Source: Delphinapterus leucas
Taxonomy: Eukaryota; Chordata; Mammalia; Artiodactyla; Monodontidae
Assembly (NCBI RefSeq): GCF_002288925.2
Contig: NW_022098076.1
Span: 82,681,714 to 82,745,713 of the forward strand
DNA: 64,000 nt
Direction: 5' to 3'
The notes under the pieces are model-generated. The model made no database searches and was not told where the DNA came from. It saw only the letters and a program-made list of their open reading frames with translations. Positions 1 to 13,560 of the stretch are shown here, piece after piece (position 1 is the first letter of the stretch; each line of letters begins with the position of its first letter). Made by a program: the position numbers and the translations under genes.

Positions 1-834
1 TTTCACTTGATTTATACATTATGAGTATAGATTCCAAAGGTGGTAGGACAAAAACAATTCTGAATCTGAAAAGCAAGAATGATGTTTTGGCATTTTTCTG
101 TGTTTATGTTACTCCCAGAAATCTAGACTAAGAAATCATTTAGTTAGACATTCAGATGTGAGAGGTGCCATTTGACTAGGTAAGTTACATATCTTAAAAA
201 TGAACCTTTTCAGGTTTCATTCAGCTATTTTGTCATTGAGTAGATAGCACTGGAGAGTAAATCAGTATTTCATTTATAATTCAAATCTCCTAGTCCAGCT
301 TTCTGGATATATTTTTCACAATACTGAACTGATTTCCCAATGAGAAACTGAAAAATACACTCATCCCAGTCTCTAATATAGTACATGTTTAGAATGTTCT
401 CTGGCATTAACTGTCCTGGAGAACATGGTACCTTATCGAATGTAAACTCCTCTTTTACAGTGAAAGGAAAAGAAGAACCTGGAGAGGTTAGGTGATTTTC
501 TAATAGATATGTGGGGCTAGAACCTGTTTAATGGAAAATTTCTTAATTTGGTGATTCTAGAGAAGATCAGCATAGATTCAGAGAAAATTTGAGTACAGCC
601 TAAATGAATTGATGAAAACCTATAGGGTAGGTTACTTTAGTCTCAATAGATGTCTGAAAATGTTTTTACATAAAAATATGCCAGGTTTGTGTTCATTGTA
701 GGAACATTCTGTTTCTAGTGTCTTTAGCCAACCACGTGCTGGTAAATGTTTAGCAGGCTTCTTTAGAAAAAGAAAATGTATGTAAGTATATATTTTATGA
801 TGTACTTTAAAAATTTTTTAAATTAAAAACATTT

Positions 835-1234
835 TTTGTTTCTGTTTTGTTTTGTTTCTTAATTTTTTATACAAAATTGAAAGGTTACATTCCATTTAGT
901 TATTACAAAATATTGGCTATATTCCCTGTTTTGTACAATACATCCTTGTAGCCTATCTTATACCCAATAGTTTGTGCCTTCCACTCCCCTACCCCTATAT
1001 TGCCCTCCCCTCCACTGGTAACCATTAGTTTGTTCTCTATATCTGTGAGTCTGCTTCTATGTTTGTTGTATGCACTAGCTTGTTTTATTTTTTAGATTTC
1101 ACGTATAAGTGATATCATACGGTATTTGCCTTCCTCTCTCTGACTTATTTCACACAGCATAATGCCCTCCAAGTCCATCCATGTTGTTGCAAATGGCAAA
1201 GTTTTATTCCTTTTTTATGGCTGAGTAGTATTCC

Positions 1235-1271
<37 letters not shown>

Positions 1272-1325
1272 ACATATACCACATCTTCTTTATCCATTCA
1301 TCTGTTGATGGGTATGACATACTTT
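835..1325 (-). mobile_element. L1 3'-end fragment, antisense
   Basis: Reading the minus strand gives an L1 3' segment. On the plus strand it shows the familiar words GGCTGAGTAGTATTCCATTG and ATCTTCTTTATCCATTCATC, plus the antisense 3' UTR upstream of them. A TG microsatellite has grown within it. It is 5'-truncated and has no intact ORF. Confidence 0.8.
1237..1268. repeat. (TG)16 microsatellite
   Basis: Sixteen uninterrupted TG units inside the L1 fragment, at a place where L1 copies often carry a TG/TA-rich stretch. It is likely to vary in length. Confidence 0.95.
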
Positions 1326-1886
1326 TAAGTTTAATCTGCATTATTATCCTTTTCTCCATCGCTTTCCTAAATCCATACAATGAAAACAATAAACCAAGCC
1401 CCGATTTGTAGCATTTGTGGGTTTCCATGGCATAAATATTATCGTAATAACTGATATCAAGCAACCAACCAGAGGTCACTCAATGTAGAGTTGCAAAGAG
1501 ATAATACACATTGCTGTAAAGTATTATACCATGCAGGCATAATAGTTCTAAATCACTTCAAGATATTAATAGTAGAATGAGTAAAATAATTGGGAAATGA
1601 TGAGTGTTTAGTGTGTTACTTTTGTCCACAATATGATTTGTTTGTGAGTTTGTGTCATTTAATGTTTAAAAATGGCTGTATTTAACAACTATCTCAGAAG
1701 CTTACTAAAATTTTAATAATTGGATTTTGCTAGCCTGTATAAGCAAGCTTTAGCAATCACTGCCTAAGTCTTTGGAGGAAAGGAACTGTAAAAAAATTAC
1801 ACAATGTATTATGTATCATATGTCTTACACATCATATTCAATACTTGTGAGGTATATATATGTGTGCTTTTAGAAGTATAACTCTA

Positions 1887-1990
1887 AAGCAGCACTTCTC
1901 AAACTTTAATGTGCATATAAATCTCTTGGGGATTTCGTTAAAATGCAGACTCTGATTTGTAGGTCTGAGATTCTGTATTCTAACAAAATA
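1887..1990. mobile_element. hAT-Charlie MER5-type fragment
   Basis: Begins with a degraded terminal repeat (AGCACTTCTCAAACTTTAAT) followed by the usual 'cttggggatttcgttaaaatgcag' type interior. Only about half of a roughly 190-bp element remains. The exact subfamily is not certain. Confidence 0.6.
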
Positions 1991-4504
1991 TATATATAGA
2001 AATTGATACAGATATATAATACATGCACATGTGTGATATGAAAGGGGCCACTCCATATGCCCAAAACAGAACAGCATGTAATTAATTGTCATTCTGTAGA
2101 GAAAACAGGGAGAAAAATGAGAATTGGAAAAGTTGGGGTTGGCCTAGTGGAAGAGGAGGAACTGCTACTGAAGACAAGTAGGATAAAAAATTCAGGAAAT
2201 AATTAGAAAATAAAATTTAAAGGCCTGAAGTCAAAGCTTATCAATGCTAGTATTAAAGAAAATGTTTAAGGAAAAACCAAATCAGTTCAAACTTGATGAA
2301 ATGTTAGGACCTAGGGGGATAAGAAAACCTTGAATTTCAGCCAGGGACATTTGAAATTAATCCTGTAGGCATTTATAAGAACATAAGTGATTAATAAAAA
2401 ATATATATATATTATGCTCTAGGAAGTTTAGTGTGGTGCTATCCAGATTGGAGACAAAGTAAACTTGGCACAGAGAAGTTGCTTGTCATAAATTGGGGTA
2501 AGTGGTCAATGTCTGTGCCAGAGGGTGGAAGAATCTAGGAAGAATCCGGGTCCTACGATGGAGGATGTAGAGTATGACATACTAAACCAGAATGACTGGG
2601 GAAATGATAGGGCAGTGATTAAACAGTAGTGCTGGGCGGAGCAGGAGCCAGTCTTTCTTTTCTTTTTTTTCTTTTTTTTAAGTTGAGAGTAAGGCAGAAG
2701 GCATTAACTTTGCTTATTAATCCATGTTCCTCAAGGTTAAAGTGATTCAGAGGCATAAATCATGGCAGGTTTAGAAACATGATAATCAGTAAGTTCATGG
2801 TTGTAAACCTCATGAACTTGTGAGAAATCTTGTATATGTATTACTAGTTTGCCTCTTATAACAAAACAAATTTTCTGAAACAAAACTAAACGATGAGTTA
2901 CAATTTTAGCCTGGAGGTGGGGATATTTATTTCTAATCATTTCATTGTTTATATTGTTTTTATTCTAAGTGATATAACCCTAAGTCTTTTTCAGGGGTAA
3001 TCTGGGTATTAAAATAGATAATCATAAACTTTCATGAAAAGCAGTGGTTTTGAAAGATTCAGGAAGGAGAGAGTAGAGTAAAAGAAAAGCATATTTTAAA
3101 CCCTGACATAGAAAGCATTTTTTCAAACAATATTAGAGGGAATTTCAAAATAGCTATTTTGCCTTTTTTAGTACAGAAACATGGTCTACAAATAGTAGAA
3201 GGAATGGAAGATGACTTTTCATGGGCAGTTTACAAGGAATATGTTTGAATAGTGAAGGAAAGAGTAAAGAAGTTTGACTTGAATTTAAGATGCCATCAGG
3301 GAATCCAGTTGTTGTAAAGAAACTAGAGATCCGGCATTAGGGTGACAATTTGTTTTAAAATTATGATAGCAGATTGAATATTGATTGAAAGAGATGCCTC
3401 ATAGGTGATTCAGGGAACAATGGAAGAGTGGGAGCCAAAGGAGAAAACAATATGAAAATAAGGAAGAATTCATGGGAGAGATATTGAAGAAGGAGTAACT
3501 CTTCCGCAGCCAGAAGAGGAATTCAGTTAAATAAATCCACTCTTATCAAATCTATCCCTTTGAATTCAGTATCATTTGCATGGGAATTTCTAATTCTTAC
3601 AAAATCAGGTTAGTTAGTCTTAATTTAAGATACAAGTTGTCCTAAATTAATACTCTACCTCGGTGCATTAGAGTATCCTGATGTGATCTACTTATTAAGT
3701 GAATCTCAGAAAGAATTCTTAATGAAAAAAATCCAGACAATTTGAACTACCCTAAATGACCCATCAGGATAGTTAAAAGCCACTGTTTCCATATGCATAT
3801 CAAAAGTTCCTTAATAAAATAGCATGTCAAGACAAAGGTTCAAATGTCCATGGGTTCTGGTAATCCAGCCAAAATAATAACCTCTAATAGCTTTTTTGGA
3901 TCTGTTACAATGCATTATGAAAACACTTAGATTTCCAAAGTACCATTATTTTCTTTTCCTTTTTTAATCACCAGCAATGGACAAAGGTTATTTTCTTATG
4001 CAGTCACCTTGTATCGATATATCTTGTAGTATGATCAGCATTTCCTTAAGGGCAAACTTTAGAAGAACCAGAGGTTAAATTTGGCTAGATTGTTAGAATA
4101 TGAGAAGCATCTCAATTTTTCATAATATGTATTCAAATTTCATTGAATGTTTCCCTAAGTGACTTCCTTCCCCCAGTCCTGTTTTCTACAAAGAATCTTT
4201 CTTAATGCAAAACATTATTCCATCTCCATGTTCCTCTCTTCAGTTTCTAACCAATCCCAAAGGTGAACATATATTAAGAAATTCTAGCTTTTCGCCTGTC
4301 TACCGGCAGTGTCAGACTTCACCAGCCGTTCAACCTTGGTAGAAGTTAAAGCAATCAAAATATGTATGACTTTCTAAGGAAATCCAAATTACTCTCATGT
4401 AAGTTCCCAACTTAGTCATTTCTGATAGTCTGAGATAATTTTAAATTTTAGAAAATCTTTTTCTAAAAGCTATGTCCTTTTTAAGATAAATTTTTAGTTC
4501 CACA
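1991..4504. other. AT-rich intronic sequence, no gene seen
   Basis: No exon is recognisable. Parts of 2100-2640 and 3040-3500 have the G/A-rich 'gagagtgg...gaagaa' texture of antisense L2, but are too diverged to call. A short AT run lies at 2400-2412 and a T-rich tract at 2655-2682. Confidence 0.4.
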
Positions 4505-5070
4505 GACGTTATTGAATGTCTATTATGTATGGGTATCACGACGGTTGTTATTGAGGGAGTGGGTGCAGAGAAACTCTAGAAATTAAGAAAAGATGATATC
4601 TTCCCCCCAAAACACATAAATATACAATAGGGAAGATAGATATTCATATGGAAATTCTAATGCAAAACAAAATGTACTGTTACAAATTGGAGGCATAGTG
4701 GAAACATGGAGGAGAGGAAGGTGGTGGCCAACTAGGCAAGTTTAAGAAATATTTCTTAGATGAAAGGGCAGTTGATCTAGCCCTTGAAGAAATGTATGTT
4801 TTCAGTAGGATGGGTGAAATGTATGTTTCAGTCCACTTTATTTGAGGTGGACTTGCAGGGGAAAGGAAATAGCATGAAGGAATATTGAGGCCCAAGAATG
4901 AAGGTTTTGTAGGACAAGTAGTTTGTATAATTGGTGCATAGTACATATTGTGGTGCTGTGCATGACAAAGGTGGCCCAGAGAATATCAAGAAGGATGTTG
5001 AATGCAGAACTGAAATGAATGGCAAAATAGATCCATTGAAGATATTTAAGCAGAATTGCATACACAGGGC
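4505..5070 (-). mobile_element. L2 fragment, antisense (degenerate)
   Basis: The order of words ('attgaatgtctattatgtatggg', then 'gaaatatttcttagatgaaaggg', then 'aggcccaagaatgaagg') follows the antisense 3' half of L2. It is old and heavily diverged, and edges are approximate. No intact frame is present. Confidence 0.5.
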
Positions 5071-6114
5071 TGTGCTTCAGAAGATGACTTAAAACTTTCT
5101 TTGTATGATAAGAACAGTGAGAAGACAATCTGGTTTTCTCATATAGTTTATTGATTTTTTTAATTAAAAATTTGTTTTAAAAAAGAGTTGCTATAGTGTT
5201 GCTCAATAACACAGCCCAGGTAAAAAGTATCTGCATTAACAATCTTAAATTTAGAATAAACAATCTTTCTGCTTATTTATAATCACTTCGTTTGATGCAA
5301 GACTGTCTTACAATTCAAGAGACCTAAAAATGGAAATTTATCTTTTTCTTCCTATTTCTTCCCTTAAGTCGACATCTCTTTGAAATTTCAGAATCATTCT
5401 TAATTTCTGCACCATGAAATCAAAGAGAGAAATCAGGGGGAAATTGGATGATAGCTATTGATCTCTATTTTTTCTTTCTACAAGAATGCCTTTTCTACAG
5501 AAATATTTGTCAGTTAAAAAGTATTGCCTTATATATAATTCATCATCTCTCAGGAAACAATCAGGCTATCTGTATACCTCTTGTAACTTTGTTTTGTCAA
5601 GGTTTTTATCAATGGTCAGACTCTCTGCGCTAAATGGGAAAGTTATGATTATTATTTCTTTTCTCCAATTAGCTACTGTCAATTCACCGAATGTCCACTG
5701 TGTTCACTAACAACTGCTTTAGAATGAAAATGTTGCCTTAAATGTAGTGACAATAGTTTTGCTGCATTTACGTTTCTGTTCTAAACTTCAATGCTAATTT
5801 TTGGATGCAAAACTTTGTGATGTCCTAATAAAGAATTGAATGCATTAAGAACAAGAATATGGAGCACAGAGTTTTGGAGCCAGTTACTAATTTATTGATT
5901 TTTCAACCTCAGCTGACTGATTTAAATGGATAGTGTTTACTTGTGTGTCATGTCTCTCCCTGAAGGAATGATGTAAAGTAATATGTCTCAAAACTTGAAA
6001 GTCACTGAATCTTTTCTATACTGGGGATCAAATATATGAAATAGATAAAGTTTGTGATGTTCTGGTTTAGACTGGCCCTTTGGGGAGCAAGATTGCACCC
6101 TCTTAGGCATTCAC
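5071..6114. other. Intronic sequence, nothing recognised
   Basis: AT-rich with only short open frames lacking coding character. I see no repeat family or RNA gene in it. Confidence 0.4.
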
Positions 6115-6290
6115 TTATCACGTCTTCAATAAATATTTTTGATTCATAGTTTGGCCAAACATTGTGCCCAGTGCTGGGGATTAAAATGAGGCAAACTCAG
6201 AGCCCCTGCAGTTTGTGATTTAAATTGAAAGAGAGAGACATCGAAATAGTTACAACAAATACACACGCACAAGCAACCGATAAAAAGCAA
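6115..6290 (-). mobile_element. L2 3' end, antisense
   Basis: Starts 'cttcaataaatatttttgattc' and continues 'tgtgcccagtgctggggatt', the antisense form of the conserved L2 3' end, then decays into a GA-rich stretch. Confidence 0.6.
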
Positions 6291-8324
6291 TGATACATAG
6301 AACCTGAAAGAGTCTAATAAGAATAAAATTAAATAAAGCAACAGTATACAAAAACCTCTTACCATTACATGGTAATAGTGATAATTCCTTTTCCATTTTT
6401 TCTATCTTTTTAAAATTCTGGTGGTGACAGCCTATATTTATTTCCATATTGATTTTAAAACCGTTTAATCATCACTACCTACAATTTGACAGAAAAAGAT
6501 CCGTTCAAGATGTTTTCATTACAAAACATCTTTCTATCTGCTTTTGCATATAAAAGTTAGGGGCAGTTCTGTTGGGCTGCTTTTAAACTCTTTGCTTATG
6601 TATATATGGTGACTGGTCTGAAAAAGAAAAAAGACTGAAAACAGAATGCTACATGCTGGGGTAGTAGACCTTTGTTCATCCCCAACGCACGCTGGCTCTT
6701 TAGCAGAGGTTCTTCTCTTCTTGGCCTTTGTTGCTGTAATTATGTATCATATCAACTATGAAACTATTTAATTTGTTTTTCCTGCTTCACTATGTCAGAA
6801 GCAGTTTAAGGGAATTTTAAAGGAAAATGTAGCTTCTAATGATGGATAAATAAGTCATTTTAATGGAAAGGTGCTGTGGATTTTCCTGAGCGGCTGGGGA
6901 AATGCACACATATACCCCTTCTTCATTCCCCCTTTACTCAGGGGCAGCAGAAACCCAAACCTTCCAGAATGTTATTTTATGTACTTGCTACTTCATCTAT
7001 CACCACACCTGTTCTCTTTATTGCCACCCCCTCCTCCCCTTCAAGGTTCATCAGTCCTTTAAAACTCAAGTTCCCTCCTCTAGGTGTCTTAGCTGAAATC
7101 CCTAAGGTGGCTCTTTTCCCCAGCTGGCCCTACCTGAGCAAATGACTTAGGTAAACAAATGTGCAGTCTTGCTGCAAATGGGAAAAATAACAGGATGAGA
7201 GAAATGGATGAAATGGTGTTTAGAGGAAGGAGGAAGCCTGTGGACTCATTTCAGGGATTCCATGGACTGTTCAGGACTTCTTCAGATAGCTGGTAAATAT
7301 TTCATCTTTTTTATTGAGAAGAGACTGGCTTATGTTTTCCTTAAAAAATGTGTTGCTATAGTGCACCTGTGTGAATTTTCCATGTTGGTAATTTTTATGC
7401 AGATGTGTGTAATGTGAAATCTTTCATTTATTTTTAATTGTTTACAAATTAAGTTAATCCACCGTTATCCAACTTTCCTGCTCTGGTGTGAGCAGAGACT
7501 TTAAAAAGGAAAAGTGTTGGTTTTTATGCTTCGCTCTGTTTTCCAGAACTGGGAAACAGTGGGTGAAAACACTGGTCAAAATGCTTCTTTTTATAATTAT
7601 TGGTGATTTTGACAAAAGTTACTCATAGAAAGGGTATGAAATGTACACGTACACAGATACATACACAACATACACACACTATTAAAATATTATTGAGTAA
7701 AAGTATGCCTAGGAAGAATATTGCCTCTCAGTAAATATTCAACTTAGTGCTCAAAATATTTGTTAAGATTTTAAGTTTGACGTGGAGAATGGAAATAATT
7801 TTATTAACGTTTGAGTCTCTCAAAGTTTTATATGGAAATAATTTGATAACATAATTGTTAAATAAAGAAAAATATTATAGCCATTTCTCTGTTTCAGGCT
7901 CAGGAAAATAACCCTTTTGAAAGCGTACTTTAAGCCATTTTACAAGCTATTGAGGAGCATGCCCTTTTGTTTAGGGAATCAGATAAACAATAAATACATG
8001 TAGGGAATTTAAAGTTCAATTTTAAAATAAATATATTTTAAAATAAATGCAGTTTTTAAAATCAGAGGACTCACATCTGCCATGATGTATTTTGGGACTG
8101 CAGTTTGCAGGGAAAATTTGAGGGCCTACGTTGCTGTAGATCTAGAGAAAGGATGGTCCTCCAGCATGATTTTCTCCAGTTTAAAAATTCCAAAGGAGTA
8201 ACAGGACTGCACTGGGAGCATAGCCCTTCACCAGGGCTTGGCCGCTTGCTTCTGTGACTTCAGGCTCGTTGCTGAATAATAAGCCTTCTTACATCCATTC
8301 GCATCTAGTGTTATCATTTATTAC
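6291..8324. other. Intronic sequence, nothing recognised
   Basis: Mostly AT-rich. A C-rich patch at 6910-7130 gives overlapping short open frames in all three forward phases, a sign of low stop-codon content and not of coding. No splice-flanked exon was seen. Confidence 0.4.
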
Positions 8325-8500
8325 TTTTAAAAAATCTCATTTAGTAGTATCCATGACACTGTGAAGTAGGTAAGGCAAGTATTTTCTCTCTTTTAAAGAT
8401 GAGGGCTTGAGGGTCAGAAATTAAATGATTTCCCAAAGACTACTTAGTTCAACTAACTTGTAGTCTAAAGCACACTCATGTCTAGAATCTAGGTGTTATG
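8325..8500 (-). mobile_element. MIR, antisense
   Basis: Contains the antisense MIR order: 'gtgaagtaggtaaggcaagtat', then AAAGATGAGGGCTTGAGGGT, then a 'gatttcccaaagac' core, then a diverged tRNA-like end. This is an ancient tRNA-derived SINE. Confidence 0.65.
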
Positions 8501-8675
8501 ATATGACATCCTTTACTCTTTCTACTGGACCCTAAGCCTCTTGCTTTATGTTGAATAACTTCATGTTGAATTCCCTCAAAGAGTTATTGCTAAGGTTAAT
8601 TCCTGCTTTAAAATGCTATTTGTGAATCTTAATGTTTGAACATGAGCTTGGGAATCAAACTTGGTGCACCTAGTC

Positions 8676-8862
8676 CAGTGGATCTCAGTGTGTGGTCCCC
8701 AACCATCAGAGCCTTAGCACCACCTGGGAGCTGGCAAGAAATGACAGTTCTTGGGCCTCACACCAGATCTATCCAATCAAAAACCCTAAGGGTAGGGCCC
8801 ATCAATTGAGGTTTCAACAATCCTCCAGGTGATTTTGAGGCTCTCTGAATGAAGTTTAGGGT
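8676..8862. mobile_element. MER5A-like hAT-Charlie element
   Basis: Near full-length: begins CAGTGGATCTCAGTGTGTGG, followed by the 'agcaccacctgggag' interior, the 'gggtagggcccatcaa' centre and a 'cctccaggtgattttgagg' end. The length of about 187 bp fits MER5A. A non-autonomous DNA transposon with no coding capacity. Confidence 0.75.
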
Positions 8863-9317
8863 CACCAGCCTGGCCTATTCAGACTCACGTTGATGCTTGC
8901 CACAGTGGGTCACTGACTCTCAAAACAGGTTAGTTATGTCTCGCCTGGTTTAGGTGTATGCTTGCTTTGGCCCAGCAGCTTTTTAAGAAAGGTTACCGGG
9001 GAGGGAAGCAGGGTGAGATGTCTCTAAGATTAAAGTGCTCTATTTAGTTTCTGGCTTCATGATATTTTCCAAAGCACTGTTTAAAAGCAACAATGGAGTG
9101 GGGAGAAGTAGATGGTATGTGGGGTATTCGCTTGGCCAGGGAAAGCACCTAGAGTACATTTGAACATAGCTCCCTCTCATTGAATCCCACAGCCCTACAC
9201 TCAGGGCAACACTGGGAAGGAGAAGATGGATATTTTCCAAATTGCTGTAGTGAGGAAATGATGGGCATAAGAGGAGAGCAACATGTCATCGCCTCGAAAA
9301 GTTTCAGAACTCTGAGA

Positions 9318-9539
9318 TTATGTTATCTCAGCAGTGGCACAATTGCTGTCTTGGACTGGATTACCTTTTGCTGTGGCAGCTGTCCTATGTACTGAAAATG
9401 TTTAACAGCAGCCCTGGCCTCTACTCACTAGACGCCAGGAGCTAACCCTGATGGCATCATGACAGACAAAAATGTCTCCTGACATTGTAACTTGGGCCCT
9501 GGGGGGCAAAATGACCTCCACTTTGGTTGAGAACTAGTG
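9318..9539 (-). mobile_element. MER20-like hAT-Charlie element
   Basis: Near full-length at about 220 bp. Recognisable words in order are CAATTGCTGTCTTGGACTGG, 'gctgtcctatgtactg', AACAGCAGCCCTGGCCTCTA, AAAAATGTCTCCTGACATTG, 'ctggggggcaaaatgacc' and the terminal GGTTGAGAACTAGTG. The orientation is reversed with respect to the usual consensus. Some MER20 copies act as hormone-responsive enhancers in placental mammals; nothing here shows that this one does. Confidence 0.78.
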
Positions 9540-12266
9540 CCCTTGGCCATGCCCTCCCTCACTTTCCCCATCTCACAGTGCCAACTTTGAGCAAAGTGCA
9601 TGGAACCCTGGCTGGAATAGCCATCATCTCTGAGCCTTCCTTCTTTTGGCTATTATTTCAAGAACAATGTAAAAGAGGAGAACAAGACTCTTGAGAAACT
9701 TTCTGGTTGTGCATGGAAAATAAATCAGGAGCGAGAGGTAGACAGTAAAGTCAAAAGGGTATTCGCTGTTCTTAGGCTCCTGGTAACAGCCCACTTTGAA
9801 AGCATAGCCAAGGGTGGGAGCTAAGGAAGTAGATGAGCTTGAAAACAAAACTTTTAGTGTTCCTGTAGGAAGTAAATGTTCCAGGCTTTGATGCTACAGA
9901 GAATTCTCTGAAGGCCTGTGCAAACAGCACAGTGTGTAAGCAGACACAGGCACTGAGCCTTGCCTACTGCTGAGCTGGGCTTCAGGTATTAGGGAGACTC
10001 GGTCTCCACTTTCAAATGCCACGAATTTCCTCCATGGAGACATTTGCTTCTCATGAATAACCTTTGAGATAACCTTTGGGTTTTTTTTCCACGCACTGCT
10101 CATGTAAACTCATTGTCCCCAGTCAAAGCAATCCTGGCTATTTTAAAATACAGAAGAAGGAACCCCATCAGAGCCCACTTTGGAGGTGAGTTGCCTGGAG
10201 ATGACGCTCTCTTTCAGGCTCTGATATGGTATTTTCTTGCTCTCCCACCCTGTTCCTCTCTTCATCTCTACAGTGCAATCTCTCTGGCCCTTCCCCTTTG
10301 GGAAGATTATCTGACAACTCCTCCCTCGTGTACATCTGAGTTCCAGCTGTTCCTCAGAATCCCTACATTTAAAAATTTTTCGATAGGAAGGGCCTTACCA
10401 GTTAAGGGAACGATAGCCAGCTGGGACCAGTTAGGTCCACACAGCTGGAACATTAGCCAGCAGTGTGGGAGAAGAATTGCCCAGGGGTCAGGATAAACGT
10501 GACCAGCACTTCTGCAATCACACAGAGACAAAAGCATCAACTCCATCTGGTACCCAAGGCCAGCCTCTGACTTCTATCTCTTCTGTTTCCTATCCTCTTG
10601 GACACTTTCTGGGGAGGTCGACTTCTCTTTCTCTCTGGGAAGGAGCATCTTGGCATATTCTCTGTTTTGCACTGGGAACTAATAACCTTTGGCCTGGAAA
10701 TGATGGGAGGGCACAAGGTACACGCTTGAGTCCCCTCAGAGGGGCTGGCCTCCAGGCCCTGGGAGAACCCTCCCAGCTCCCTTCGCCCTCTGTTTTAGCC
10801 TAGAGCCGCTTTTCTGCTTTCTCATAGGTACCCTTCAACTTGACAGAATACGATTTTTAAATTAGTTTTGATAGGCCAGTTTTATCCCACTCTTTAAGAT
10901 AACCTACAGTATTTCTGGTGGTTCTGTTTATTTACAGGCATTCAGATAATTTGACAGTCCTTTATCCAGTCCTTTTTCCATCACTCTCACATAGACCTTA
11001 CCCGTCCCCCCCACGCACGCCTACATCTACACTTACAGGAGCAACTGCATTGACAGCATTTTAAACAAATCCTCTTTCTCTGTGTATGGTGGCACATCTG
11101 TTGGTAGCACTGGTAGAAGCTTGGCTGACATTCTCAGCGTGCTTGGTAGAAGAGGAAAGGAAAGGCCCCGTTTGGGACTAGAAAAGAAAACATGGACTCA
11201 GCATTCAAAAAGCTCTTTTTGTTCTCCTAAGAAGTTTCTTCTGACCCATATTGATTGACCATCATAGGGTTTAAATCAAACTATATGTATTTCCATTCCA
11301 TAATCCTGCTGCTGCTTGGAAAAAGGAATGACAGAGAAAAATCTTCATTGTTCTCCCACAGAACTTGAAGGAGAACAAACATGGTTGGCAGCATATGCTT
11401 AAGGAAACCATAAGTGCCAGGAAAAGAATGATAATCCTTGGCCTTTAAAAATATAATAAACAGATTTTGTGTATTTAAGAAGAAAAAATCAGACCGCTCA
11501 TTTTGTAAGCCAGTCATGGAAACTTAATGGAATTTTTATTTCATCTCTTTTATATGACTTTTATTTCCCAAACTTTCTGAGCAGGCAGGTTGCTTCTTTG
11601 TTATTCTCATAAACGACATTCTTTCAGGGTAGATTTTAGCCCGTTTCCATGAGGGTGTACAGAGCCCAGGAGACAATTGTCACGAAATGAATTCCACTAT
11701 GATGGTTGCTGAGTGTGAATTTGTCAGTAGTATTGAAACAAGCACTTCCCTTAAAGAACCAGCTAGCTCAAAACCACACAGTAAATAGGGAAATGTGCCA
11801 TCCCGGTAAGGAAACGAATGCTTTCCAGCATAGCTTTGCTAAGGAACCCAGGGAGAAGAGGGGTTCCAGCTTCATCTACAAAACTATTTACCTCTCAACT
11901 GAAATAAAAAGTTTCACTCAGCTGCACACCCACTCCAAAGTCTGCATCATACTTAGTTTTCGTAGTTGTTTCCTCACAGACTACAAGTTCCCCTTTTGCT
12001 TTCAAACATGAGTTGTCCCATTTGCCCATAGCTGGTAATTAATCATAACGGACGATAGATTCCTGTTTTCCTTCCTTATTAAAAGTATAATAAAAAATTT
12101 ATTGCCCTTTGTTAGAGATGAAATAATTACCAGTGTTTACCATGTTCTGAAATCCCCAGCTTTTATGGGGGTAATGAAAGCAACATGGGGTCAAGCAGCC
12201 AGGGTCTGGGTGTGTAAGTAAGCAGGCTTTCCTCACCTCCAAAGCATGGAGGTTGAACTCACAGAG
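9540..12266. other. Intronic sequence, nothing recognised
   Basis: GC content is slightly higher at 10100-10800, where two open frames of 112 and 127 codons overlap. Neither has a recognisable domain, and their codon use looks like random C-rich sequence. I see no defined repeat. Confidence 0.4.
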
Positions 12267-12441
12267 TGCAAGGCTTCTCAACCCTAGCTGCCCATTATGA
12301 GACCCTGGGGAGCTTCTTAAATAGTAGTGCCTGGGACCTTGACCCAGACCAAATAATAAATCTCTCTGGGGATGGATCCCAACACCAGTGTTTTTTAAAG
12401 CTCCCCAGGTGGATCCCATGTGCAACCAAGATTGGAAATCA
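12267..12441. mobile_element. hAT-Charlie MER5-type element
   Basis: Ends are degraded inverted repeats (AAGGCTTCTCAACCCTAGCT and 'caaccaagattggaaatcac'). Inside, CTGGGGAGCTTCTTAAA is mirrored by TTTTAAAGCTCCCCAGG, the internally palindromic layout of short hAT elements. The subfamily is not certain. Confidence 0.7.
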
Positions 12442-13464
12442 CTAACTACAAGTCCATTCCCCAAAGGATGCTCATAGCTCTATGAGATTCCCAGAAAAAC
12501 AGTTTGGGAAACACTGCAAAGTGTGAAAGCTTCTAGGATGGTCACAATACACATTCACATATTGTTCATCCTCATGACCTGCAGTTAAGAAAATGACTGA
12601 ACTACCTTTAACTTGGCTGTTTTTAATAACTTGACTGTGAAACTCTTTTAACTCACATGTCACCCATTAGAGGAACTTCTATTTGTCAGAGCAGTTCAGG
12701 AAGCACCAGACTCTAGGGACATAGGGCAGCTTCTAGCTCTGAGGTTCAATTTCCATTCTATCCTGTTCTGTTCTACATCATTCAACGTGCAACGCTGTCC
12801 CAAAGGTATCCCTTTGATTACTTACAACATAAAACTCTTGTTTGACTCCCTTAGCAGCAAAAAGGGAGACCCATGAACATTATCCTTTGAAGAGAAATTT
12901 TCAAGGCATTTCCATGAGCAAAGTTTTGGAGCAGTGCTTTAGGATGCTTGTTGCTAAATGAAGGGGAAGATTAGTTTTGAGGAAGATTGGGGATTTTCCT
13001 TGTAGATGCAAATACCTCTCCCTGACCTGCTTTGTAAATTAAATTTTGCAAGTAGTACCTACTGTTGTGCAGTGAAGTCTCCTGGGTGACAGAAATGTCA
13101 AGGAGACTGGGGAAAGCATAATGCTTGAGAAGATTAGGTTATCTCAAACCAGGATTACCAGTCCAGAGACTAAAAGGGGAGTTTATGCAGGGCTGACTCT
13201 GAGAGGAGCCCTAGATGGTATGGGTGCTGATGAGACAGAGACAACTAATTATGTAAAGTAAAATTTTGATAGACTTTTGTCTTTTTTTCAAATGTGGACT
13301 TGCCAAATTTGTCCTACACTTTGCTATTAGCCAGGCAACCTTGAATACATCTGGGTACTTGTGTGATGAGTCACGTGACTAGCTCCTGTTAAGAGGGGTT
13401 GAGTCTCAGATTCACCCACCTGGACCATTACACTCTTGACTGCTTTTATGAGATTGCTTGTTCG
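12442..13464. other. Intronic sequence, nothing recognised
   Basis: No coding or repeat signature that I can name. Confidence 0.35.
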
Positions 13465-13560
13465 GTTTGTTATTTAACCAGTACTTCTTGAAGGAGTTCG
13501 TGTTCCAAGTAATGTGCTAGTTGCTGGGGACGGAATGAGGATCAAGAGCGACAAACCTTA
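13465..13560 (-). mobile_element. L2 3' end, antisense (short)
   Basis: 'ccagtacttcttgaagg' and 'atgtgctagttgctggggacgg' followed by 'atgaggatcaag' keep the order of the antisense L2 3' end. Confidence 0.5.

Noticed and set aside
10113..10496. 127-codon open frame
   Set aside because: No domain, no splice signals in phase, an overlapping frame on the other strand, and composition like its surroundings.
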